This document shows, piece by piece, positions 1-5,525 of a DNA stretch of 6,023 nucleotides. Numbering within the stretch: position 1 is the stretch's first letter; each line of letters starts with the position of its first letter. This DNA comes from Candidatus Alectryobacillus merdavium (GTDB taxonomy: Bacteria > Bacillota_I > Bacilli_A > RFN20 > CAG-826). The notes beneath the pieces were generated by a model that did not search any database, was not told the DNA's origin, and worked only from the letters and a program-made list of their open reading frames with translations. The stretch spans positions 1 through 6,023 of the forward strand of contig JADIMN010000018.1 in the NCBI GenBank assembly GCA_017694735.1, in the 5' to 3' direction. A program made the translations under genes and the position numbers.

Positions 1-539
1 ATATTAAATAATTTAATATCTTTTTCTTCTGTTTTTTTAATACTAATTAAGCTATTAGCTGGAAATTGATTATCTACATTATCATAATCTTCATCAAATA
101 AATATTCGTTTTCTTCATTTTTAGTACTCATTGAATCAGTTTTAATAACAAGTAAGGCACTATCTCCAATAAATACTTGTTCATTATTAGATCTTAAACT
201 TAATGAAAAACCAACTAATGCAACAAAAGCTAAGGCTATAACAAAAGAGATTGATGTATAAATTGCATTGCTTCTTTTATCATTTACTTTCTTTCCTTCA
301 ACATAATCTTTATAGGAGGAATATTTTCTTTTACCTTTTTGTAATCGATTAATATTAGAAATTTTAAACTTATCAAAATCTTGTAATATATCATCTAATA
401 TATCAATATCTTCTTCTTTTTTTCTAACTAAAGAACATTTATACTTTGATATATTTCTAAATAATAATATATAAACAAGAACAAATAAGAGAATAACAAC
501 GCTTATGATTATAATTCCTAAAATATCATTTTTACTCAT
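1..539 (-). CDS. SipW-like type I signal peptidase, C-terminus cut by window edge
   Basis: This gene probably encodes the membrane peptidase that removes the leaders of the three secreted proteins encoded just upstream. The 179 visible residues start at ATG 539, eight bases after a consensus AAGGAGGT. A hydrophobic helix at about residues 5-27 is followed by a very basic and acidic cytoplasmic stretch (28-89) and a second helix at about 92-114. Then comes a short extracytoplasmic run ending in VIKTDSMS. Ser136-Met137 fits the catalytic serine box of family S26 (usually S-x-S-M-x-P), and NQFPANSLISIKK (157-169) fits the following beta strand. The positive-inside rule puts the catalytic part outside the cell. 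The proline after Ser-Met is missing, and an acidic insert (about 142-156) lengthens the loop. The general base lies beyond the edge, so Lys (bacterial type) versus His (SipW/ER type) cannot be judged. Family assignment is fairly good; the SipW role is inferred from context. Confidence 0.78.
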   Translation of the reverse strand, partial: MSKNDILGIIIISVVILLFVLVYILLFRNISKYKCSLVRKKEEDIDILDDILQDFDKFKISNINRLQKGKRKYSSYKDYVEGKKVNDKRSNAIYTSISFVIALAFVALVGFSLSLRSNNEQVFIGDSALLVIKTDSMSTKNEENEYLFDEDYDNVDNQFPANSLISIKKTEEKDIKLFN

Positions 540-547
540 AAAACTAT

Positions 548-555
548 ACCTCCTT
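548..555 (-). promoter_or_regulatory. Consensus Shine-Dalgarno for the signal peptidase gene
   Basis: AAGGAGGT lies eight bases before ATG 539 and overlaps the TAA stop of the 749-aa gene (554-556). This is the strongest ribosome binding site in the window. It fixes the peptidase start and makes translational linkage to the preceding gene likely. Confidence 0.85.
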
Positions 556-2803
556 AGCTAACATACCATAGGTAAGATTTACTAACTAAATATGGAGATT
601 CAGGATCTAAAATCGTTGATCTAGGTATAACATTTTTTGTTAAATGAGATGTTAGATTTAATCCTTCATCCTTAAGCATATTTACAATTTGATTTAATGT
701 TACAACTCTTGGAGTGGATAGTTTTATCCAGTTACCTCCACTATATTGAAAATATTGATTAAATTGCCAATCACCACTTATATAGTTATTAGTAGAGATA
801 CCAATGCTATCAAATAATAATCTTGTAATAGTAGTACCATCTTTATTTAGTCTTTGATGATTGGCATCAAAATCATTGTGAATAATAAACATATCATCAT
901 TTCTATCCACTAAATCTTTATCGGTTATTTTAATAAACATATAACTATGTCTAACATCAATATCTAAAATTACTTTGGATATTGTACCATCTGATGAATA
1001 CTCAACATTGATTTTAAAATCATAATATCCCGTAAAAGTCATTTTAAATAACTTACCATCTAAATCAGCACTATGAGTAGAACCCTCACTTAATGTATAA
1101 TCTTTTCCTTCGACGGCTTCCTTTAAATAATTCGCAGCGTTTCCTCCTAACACAATAGGATATTTAGGAAATGTCTTTTCGTGAACAACACCAAAAACAC
1201 CATGAGTTGTTGTTAAAGTAGAACCATCTTCAAAAGGATATGTATACTCTATTCCCATATTATTAAAGAAAACGTTATGAGCTTCAAATTTAGTATTACT
1301 ACCATCTTGGTCAAAGAAGTAATTTAATGATGTATTATCGTAATTAAATGTTTCTTTATTACCACCAAGCATCTTAAATTCATATATTCTTTCGACATAG
1401 AAATAAAAGCCACCCTGATGCTTTTGTGGTCCAAAATAATAAAACCAAGGAAATTCATATTGTGGGTCTCCATCCCTTTCCTTATCATAATCAATTAAGC
1501 CTCCGGATGTACCGCTGTAAATAATATTTTTATCACTTAAAAAATTTTTTAGTGTATTAGAATTAGGCCAACTATTATATTCTTTAGCTAAATCATCTAC
1601 TAAAACCGAATTATCCCACCCATCGGCGCTACGATTACCCTTTCCATCATAATAATCTCTATCACAAAATACAAAAACATAAATATTATAGTGTCCAGCA
1701 TTACTAATTCCCCAATCAACACCATATCTTTTAGGATCGTTTTCTCCACCACCAGCATTAAGCCAATTATTATCCCAACCATTATCATTTACTGGGGCAG
1801 CACTTATACCAAAGCTCAAGTTTTGATTAATTTGTTCATCTGTTATACTTAAATTTTTGAATGCAAAATATTCTCGTCCATCGCTAGTAACTTCTCTTGT
1901 AGGCCAAAAATCAGTCTTACCTGAAGCGTCAGTATTTCCTTTATCATACATCCTAACATTAACTGCGTCGTATCTATCTTGCCTATCTGGATAATCACCT
2001 GTTTTAGAATAATCTTTTCCAGAAGTATATATAGCATACAAATAAATTATATTATCATTAGTACCACTTCCATCATCTGCCGTATTAGTATCACTTCCAT
2101 CATCTGCCGTATCATAAACTGATAAAGGGGTTCTTTTATCAACAATATGAAAATCAGCTTGTGAAGCGTACCCATCAGTAGAAGCGACTTTTTTATTATT
2201 GCTCCATCCAACAAATGTTAAATCGTAAGTAGAGTTAGAATAATTTGAATCAATAGCACCGTTCCAACCGCCATCGTCTGCCTTATAACATAAAGGTCTA
2301 CCAATTGCATCTAATAAGTCAGTAGTCAATCCTTGGAAAACATTCTCTGCTTTCTTTAAATAATAAATTTCTTCATTAACAACAGTAGCAGATGAAGTAG
2401 TAACAGAAGTATTTCCTAATTCTGGATCACTAGAATTAATTGTTGTAGATTTTTCAAAAAATCCATCATATTTACCACCACTACCATAAGTTGTATTATA
2501 AACAGCTGAACCACTATTTCTAGTTGTAGATAAATTAGTTCTTGGTTTTTGATTAATTGGATCACTTGTATTGGCAACAATTGGTTGTGCCATAAAATAA
2601 ACAGTATATAAGTCTTCTTGAAGAGTTCCTTCACTAGTTAAATTATAATTTTCATATATATCATCGACTAATACTTGAGGTTCATCTTCACTTTCTCTAG
2701 TATCAAAGACAAAATATGAGTATGCAAAAGTAACTGAAAATATAACAGCAACTAAACATAATATGGAAGTGAGAAATATATAAAATCCTTTTCTATTAGC
2801 CAT
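554..2803 (-). CDS. Large secreted protein with SipW-type leader and InlB B-repeat-like segment (749 aa)
   Basis: This is an unrecognised large extracellular protein, the third gene of the fibre-like operon. It begins MANRKG, then a hydrophobic leader (about 7-32) ending TFAYSYFVFDT, which matches the leader type of the two smaller proteins more than a classical A-x-A signal. Residues 193-261 resemble one Listeria-Bacteroides (InlB B) repeat, with LTFVGWSNN near the start and IIYLYAIYTSG at the end; a 9-residue tandem repeat (232-249) sits inside it. The rest looks beta-rich, with 12 tryptophans, many Tyr/Phe/Asn/Asp, and two cysteines after the leader (172, 380). Residues 318-378, with GWDNNW and HYNIYVF, vaguely recall carbohydrate-binding beta-sandwiches, but this is weak. 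There is no LPxTG motif and no C-terminal membrane helix. ATG 2803 follows AAGG and overlaps the previous stop by 8 bases. It could be a tip adhesin, a TapA-like accessory or an anchor; this is inference. Confidence 0.8.
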   Translation of the reverse strand: MANRKGFYIFLTSILCLVAVIFSVTFAYSYFVFDTRESEDEPQVLVDDIYENYNLTSEGTLQEDLYTVYFMAQPIVANTSDPINQKPRTNLSTTRNSGSAVYNTTYGSGGKYDGFFEKSTTINSSDPELGNTSVTTSSATVVNEEIYYLKKAENVFQGLTTDLLDAIGRPLCYKADDGGWNGAIDSNYSNSTYDLTFVGWSNNKKVASTDGYASQADFHIVDKRTPLSVYDTADDGSDTNTADDGSGTNDNIIYLYAIYTSGKDYSKTGDYPDRQDRYDAVNVRMYDKGNTDASGKTDFWPTREVTSDGREYFAFKNLSITDEQINQNLSFGISAAPVNDNGWDNNWLNAGGGENDPKRYGVDWGISNAGHYNIYVFVFCDRDYYDGKGNRSADGWDNSVLVDDLAKEYNSWPNSNTLKNFLSDKNIIYSGTSGGLIDYDKERDGDPQYEFPWFYYFGPQKHQGGFYFYVERIYEFKMLGGNKETFNYDNTSLNYFFDQDGSNTKFEAHNVFFNNMGIEYTYPFEDGSTLTTTHGVFGVVHEKTFPKYPIVLGGNAANYLKEAVEGKDYTLSEGSTHSADLDGKLFKMTFTGYYDFKINVEYSSDGTISKVILDIDVRHSYMFIKITDKDLVDRNDDMFIIHNDFDANHQRLNKDGTTITRLLFDSIGISTNNYISGDWQFNQYFQYSGGNWIKLSTPRVVTLNQIVNMLKDEGLNLTSHLTKNVIPRSTILDPESPYLVSKSYLWYVS
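2061..2114 (-). repeat. Two-copy 27-bp in-frame tandem repeat
   Basis: Two adjacent 27-base units, 2061-2087 and 2088-2114, differ at two positions (25/27 identical). They encode TADDGSDTN and TADDGSGTN, residues 232-249 of the 749-aa protein. The acidic, Gly/Ser/Thr-rich sequence looks like a flexible linker inserted in the InlB B-like segment. High identity at the DNA level suggests a recent slippage duplication that keeps the frame. Confidence 0.9.
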
Positions 2804-3407
2804 TTGATATTACCTTAAATTTTATTTTTATTAATGGAAAAGTTTGATCTTTTAAAAACTTAAAATAAGCTTTATATTTATCTATAGAATCTAAAACATG
2901 ATTTTCTTTATATGAAAAAGCAAAGTCACTTATATATGTAAAACTTAATTGCGTACTTGAAAAATCAGTACCATTTTCTGCAAAAGTACCATTATAAACA
3001 TTATAAGTTTGTCCATTTTCTATATATGTTGATGATATTTCAGTATGATTTTCAACATTTACATATTGATTTAAATAATCATTAACATGAATTTCATATA
3101 GAAATTGTAATGTTTCATAATATTTATCATTACTGTATGTAACTTTGTATTGACCTGTAAGAGCAATATTATCTTGGTCAAATACTATTTTTATATAACC
3201 TAAATCAGGTTTTTCAGCACTACCAGTTGTAGAAGACATAATAGAGAGATCGCCTAGCTCTACATAGTCTTCTACTTCTATTTGTGTATTAACACTATCA
3301 CTAGTGTTGCCACTTGCAAAATAGAAAGCTGAATAGCCAACACCAACACATAAAGAGAAAAAACACATAGGTAGTATAACTACCTTAAGTAATTTGCTCT
3401 TAATCAT
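2796..3407 (-). CDS. TasA/camelysin-like secreted protein, divergent paralogue (203 aa)
   Basis: This is the second operon gene, a probable minor subunit related to the 182-aa protein encoded upstream. The leader MIKSKLLKVVILP has a basic start, a hydrophobic core and the end GVGYSAFYF, lining up with GAGYSAWYF of its neighbour. By analogy with TasA, cleavage should fall close to the SA/FYF position. The C-termini also line up: both have an F-P-L or P-L segment, a Ser-Tyr-Lys, a stretch rich in Lys and aromatics, then a final beta strand (IKIKFKV here, ITVEFAV there). The mature part is more acidic and Tyr/Asn-rich than the neighbour and has no cysteine. ATG 3407 is chosen because the later Met14 would remove the basic leader start. 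No Shine-Dalgarno is visible before it, so translation may be weak. Its stop overlaps the start of the 749-aa gene. Confidence 0.8.
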   Translation of the reverse strand: MIKSKLLKVVILPMCFFSLCVGVGYSAFYFASGNTSDSVNTQIEVEDYVELGDLSIMSSTTGSAEKPDLGYIKIVFDQDNIALTGQYKVTYSNDKYYETLQFLYEIHVNDYLNQYVNVENHTEISSTYIENGQTYNVYNGTFAENGTDFSSTQLSFTYISDFAFSYKENHVLDSIDKYKAYFKFLKDQTFPLIKIKFKVISNG

Positions 3408-3439
3408 GTTTATTAACTAAATTAATTTAAAATATTGAA

Positions 3440-3988
3440 TTAGTTGTAATTGTATGTAACTGCAAATTCAACAGTAATTGTCTTACCGTCTAATGCCTCT
3501 TTCATAGCTTTCCACTGAGTATAATTTGTTGGTTCAGCTTTATATGACAATCCAAGAGTAGCTTTATTTAATGGAAATGTTTCATCTGCATAAAGATCAG
3601 CAATTGTCCATGTACCTGATTTTGTAATATTAACATAGATTTCAAAATTTGCTGGAGTTGTAACAGTCCAAGAAATTGTACCTGTACCAACAGCGCTACC
3701 TCCAGTAACTGCTGCATCATCAGCAGTATATGTAAGAGTAATATCTTTCCAAGTAATACCAGTTCCACTAGGATTAAGATCATTAGAATTTTGATCTAAT
3801 GTAAGTCCATGATCAGATGAAGATACTGCAATTCCACCACCAGCAACAACTGGAGTAACTGTAATATTAGCAGTACCAGAAGCTTCTGAAGTGCCTTGGA
3901 AGTACCAAGCAGAATAACCAGCACCAACTACAGATACGAATGCTGCTACTGGTAATAAAGTAGAAATCAATAATTTGTTTTTTCGCAT
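3440..3988 (-). CDS. TasA/camelysin-like secreted protein, probable major fibre subunit (182 aa)
   Basis: This is the first gene of the operon. The leader MRKNKLLISTLLPVAAF continues to VVGAGYSAWYFQG, closely resembling the TasA leader end (GGGTWAAF, cut before the Phe, from memory). Shortly after it, EASGTANITV recalls the start of mature TasA. The mature part (about 150 residues) is rich in Thr, Ser, Gly and Ala, predicted mostly beta, has no cysteine, and has no anchor at its end (VTYNYN). Its length is close to camelysin (about 197 aa). The start is ATG 3988, six bases after GAGGAGA. An upstream in-frame TTG at 4003 would add five residues, but that TTG is part of the ribosome binding site itself. 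The strong promoter and ribosome site, plus first position in the operon, suggest it is the most abundant product. The leader class is clear; fibre formation is inferred. Confidence 0.83.
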   Translation of the reverse strand: MRKNKLLISTLLPVAAFVSVVGAGYSAWYFQGTSEASGTANITVTPVVAGGGIAVSSSDHGLTLDQNSNDLNPSGTGITWKDITLTYTADDAAVTGGSAVGTGTISWTVTTPANFEIYVNITKSGTWTIADLYADETFPLNKATLGLSYKAEPTNYTQWKAMKEALDGKTITVEFAVTYNYN

Positions 3989-3993
3989 AAAAA
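3977..3993 (-). repeat. Direct repeat copy A, spanning the start codon of the 182-aa gene
   Basis: These 17 bases read TTTTTATGCGAAAAAAC on the coding strand: the T spacer, the ATG and codons 2-4 (Arg-Lys-Asn) of the 182-aa gene. An identical copy lies 136 bases upstream at 4113-4129. Confidence 0.8.
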
Positions 3994-3994
3994 A

Positions 3995-4001
3995 TCTCCT
4001 C
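3995..4001 (-). promoter_or_regulatory. Shine-Dalgarno that decides the start of the 182-aa gene
   Basis: GAGGAGA lies six bases (all T on the coding strand) before ATG 3988. The possible alternative start TTG 4003 overlaps this site, so ATG 3988 is the true start and the extra MRRFF residues should not be annotated. Confidence 0.85.
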
Positions 4002-4020
4002 AATTTTGATATTTAAATTT

Positions 4021-4049
4021 ATTTTATAACTAGTTGAATAATCTGTAAA
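4021..4049 (-). promoter_or_regulatory. Sigma-A-type promoter of the fibre-like operon
   Basis: On the minus strand, TTTACA (4049-4044) and TAAAAT (4026-4021) are separated by exactly 17 bases. An overlapping TATAAA (4028-4023) gives a 15-base alternative. Transcription would begin near 4013-4015, leaving a leader of about 25 bases that contains the GAGGAGA site. No other hexamer pair this good was found before the 182-aa gene, and none was seen inside the four-gene run. The match is to the general housekeeping consensus; activity is inferred. Confidence 0.65.
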
Positions 4050-4053
4050 CAAA

Positions 4054-4064
4054 AATTGTCATTT
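4054..4064. promoter_or_regulatory. Imperfect palindrome AATTGTCATTT next to the -35 box
   Basis: Ten of 11 bases agree with the perfect palindrome at 4217-4227. It ends five bases upstream of the -35 hexamer (4044-4049), where an activator would commonly bind. The function is speculative. Confidence 0.28.
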
Positions 4065-4112
4065 TTTTAAATTTTTTTGTGAAAATTAAAATTTTAAAAT
4101 CCCACTTTTTCC

Positions 4113-4129
4113 GTTTTTTCGCATAAAAA
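4113..4129 (-). repeat. Direct repeat copy B, duplicate of the gene start in the intergenic region
   Basis: This matches 3977-3993 at all 17 positions, including ATG CGA AAA AAC, but has no GAGGAGA before it. The frame stays open for only 12 codons before TAA. It may be a leftover of a lost tandem paralogue, a product of local duplication, or chance in AT-rich DNA; the central TGCG makes pure chance less likely. Confidence 0.75.
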
Positions 4130-4216
4130 TTGTAAAAATATTTTCAAAATCGACCAAAAACATCATTTTTTGTTAAAAATTAAAAATATTTAAAGTGTAC
4201 ATATTTATATACAAAA

Positions 4217-4227
4217 AATTGTCAATT
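4217..4227. promoter_or_regulatory. Palindrome AATTGTCAATT, possible operator
   Basis: This is a perfect 11-base inverted repeat (AATTG-T-CAATT). A one-mismatch copy, AATTGTCATTT, lies at 4054-4064, directly upstream of the -35 box of the operon promoter. The centres are 163 bases apart. Paired sites in this arrangement could bind a regulator, but in AT-rich DNA short palindromes also arise by chance. Confidence 0.3.
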
Positions 4228-4260
4228 CTATATAAATTTATAATATAAAAAACTACTACA

Positions 4261-4291
4261 AAATATAAAAAAAGAGTGCGAAACACTCTTT
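4261..4291 (-). terminator. Intrinsic terminator after the PH-domain gene
   Basis: On the minus strand AAAGAGTG (4291-4284), a five-base loop TTTCG and CACTCTTT (4278-4271) form an 8-bp stem, followed by TTTT and further T/A. It starts nine bases after the stop codon of the 194-aa gene. It closes the upstream transcription unit and separates it from the fibre-like operon. The stem has only three G-C pairs, so read-through is possible. Confidence 0.8.
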
Positions 4292-4300
4292 AATTTATAT

Positions 4301-4885
4301 TTAGTTGTTTTCTTTAATTTCTTTAATTATTTCTTTTATCTTTTTATACGATTCGTATGGGTTTTCTATATAAGCAAAGTTAAATCCACCTATACCATAT
4401 TGATTATTAACTATCGGAGCACTACTAGAAGCAAATGAAATTGTTCCAGTTACATTTTTTCCCATCATCTTATCGTATAAGCTTACATTAACATTAACAG
4501 ATCCAATAAAATCAATATCTAATGTTTTATAATCTATTCCAATAATACCAGTTCTTATAACAATCTTTTTATTAGTTACTATATAATAGGTTTTCTTATA
4601 CATTAATATTGGAACTAAAGTATAAAGAACACTAACTAATAATAAGAGCAAACCAAATCCAATACTAACTCCAACTCCACTAACCCAATCTTCATAAGTT
4701 GAACCACTACCATTAAAATAATATACAACACCAAATACAATTAAAAATATTGATAGTAAAAATAAAAATATCTTACTAATTAAGAAAGTAAATAATAACA
4801 TTCTTTTCTTATTTGGTTTAAAAGACATTAAAATTTGTTCATCTTGTTCTAATACAGTTTCAAATATTTTATTAACTTCTTCCAT
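4301..4885 (-). CDS. Membrane protein with bacterial PH-like (bPH2) domain (194 aa)
   Basis: Two hydrophobic helices, at about residues 29-57 and 69-96, are joined by a short loop and followed by a soluble domain at about 97-190. That domain starts YYIVTNKKIVIRTGIIG, followed by LDIDFIGSVNVNVSLYDKMMGK and TGTISFASS. This is the usual layout of the bPH2/YdbS-like family: a variant of Y-x-L/V-T-N-x-R-I-x-x-R-x-G, then a D-L-x-x-I-x-S-V strand, then G-x-G-x-I-x-F. The N-terminal LEQDEQILMSFKPNKK also fits, since these proteins often begin with a short strand about making the molecule. The exact biochemical role of this family is unknown. ATG 4885 lies six bases after AAGGGG. A terminator follows directly. 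The gene upstream ends 50 bases away with no terminator between, so co-transcription is possible. No link to the fibre-like operon is visible. Confidence 0.83.
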   Translation of the reverse strand: MEEVNKIFETVLEQDEQILMSFKPNKKRMLLFTFLISKIFLFLLSIFLIVFGVVYYFNGSGSTYEDWVSGVGVSIGFGLLLLLVSVLYTLVPILMYKKTYYIVTNKKIVIRTGIIGIDYKTLDIDFIGSVNVNVSLYDKMMGKNVTGTISFASSSAPIVNNQYGIGGFNFAYIENPYESYKKIKEIIKEIKENN

Positions 4886-4935
4886 ATATAACCCCTTAAT
4901 ATTACCAAATATATTTTAATCTATTAATTTAAGTT

Positions 4936-5478
4936 TTAATACACGTATTTAATAAAATCATTATATGCTAGTCTCATCTCTCTTGCTATTACTTTAGGAT
5001 CTACTCCTCCAGTTGCTCCACCAAAAGCAGGAATAACAATACTTGTTATATTATTATTAAATGCACACATTAATGTATTATACATACAATTATAAATTAT
5101 TTTTTCATCAAAAATAGTACTTGGAACAATCATAGTTGGAGTATGTATTAACTTAATATTTTTATAATTTTGAATATCTATAATAAAGCTACTACCTACA
5201 CTTTGATATGGATAGAAATGTTCTTTTATATATTTAGATACATTATTAGATAATTGATTTCCAAAGTAATTAGTAAGTGCTAAGTCAAAACCTCCATTCA
5301 TTATTCCATATGAGTTTCCTGGAGATACTATTGCTTTAATATCATTAATATTACTATCTAAAAACGATTTTAAATCTTCAAATTTAATAATTACATCTTC
5401 AACATTTAAAAATTCTCTCTTCCAAGAAGAAACAATATTTTTATTAATATCAATTAAGTAAATTTTTATTCTATACAT
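4936..5478 (-). CDS. Stand-alone macrodomain protein (180 aa)
   Basis: This is a small soluble protein covering one macrodomain, the fold that binds ADP-ribose and, in many members, removes ADP-ribose or acetyl-ADP-ribose. The motif AIVSPGNSYGIMNGGFD (49-65) has the ligand-binding Asn54 and the Gly-Gly loop. IHTPTM (111-116) is a core strand. VIPAFGGATGGVDP (148-161) is the second glycine-rich phosphate loop, and a final helix (AREMRLAYNDF) closes the fold. The PGNS and APTM/TPTM style recalls the macrodomain subgroup annotated near phage tail genes rather than classical A1pp enzymes, but no phage gene is seen here. ATG 5478 has only a weak GTGG-type ribosome site. Whether it is catalytic or only binds ligand cannot be told. 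Candidate roles are ADP-ribose signalling, toxin-antitoxin reversal or NAD metabolism. Confidence 0.8.
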   Translation of the reverse strand: MYRIKIYLIDINKNIVSSWKREFLNVEDVIIKFEDLKSFLDSNINDIKAIVSPGNSYGIMNGGFDLALTNYFGNQLSNNVSKYIKEHFYPYQSVGSSFIIDIQNYKNIKLIHTPTMIVPSTIFDEKIIYNCMYNTLMCAFNNNITSIVIPAFGGATGGVDPKVIAREMRLAYNDFIKYVY

Positions 5479-5525
5479 TATTTTTAACCACTTTTAGCAA
5501 ATATTTATACAAAATTACATATTTT

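Larger units (their letters stand above)
4004..4300. other. Intergenic regulatory region, AT-rich
   Basis: About 297 bases lie between the PH-domain gene and the 182-aa gene, and no credible gene is present. It holds the terminator of the upstream unit, the promoter of the downstream unit, two copies of an AATTGTCAATT-like palindrome (4054-4064 and 4217-4227), a second copy (4113-4129) of the 17 bases surrounding the start codon of the 182-aa gene, and many long A and T tracts that could bend DNA. A 12-codon open frame (MRKNGKSGILKF) starts at 4124 but lacks a ribosome binding site. Confidence 0.75.

Noticed and set aside
1600..2634. Shorter open frames of 60-70 codons inside the 749-aa gene, and similar ones inside the 182-aa gene
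   Set aside because: They are other-frame shadows of the real genes, have low-complexity hydrophobic translations and lack ribosome sites.
3418..3429. Palindrome TAAATTAATTTA between the 182- and 203-aa genes as an attenuator
   Set aside because: It has no loop and no G-C pair, so it would not form a useful hairpin, and no T tract follows.
3989..4003. Longer start for the 182-aa gene at TTG 4003 (adds MRRFF)
   Set aside because: The TTG and next codons are the Shine-Dalgarno itself (GAGGAGA) for ATG 3988, and no ribosome site precedes 4003.
4087..4124. 12-codon open frame MRKNGKSGILKF as a leader peptide gene
   Set aside because: It lacks a ribosome binding site and lies upstream of the predicted promoter, so it would not be on the operon transcript. 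It is kept only as a repeat copy.
4197..4225. TTGACA at 4225-4220 as the -35 box of another promoter
   Set aside because: No acceptable -10 hexamer lies 16-18 bases downstream; the best is TATGTA, with only three matches.
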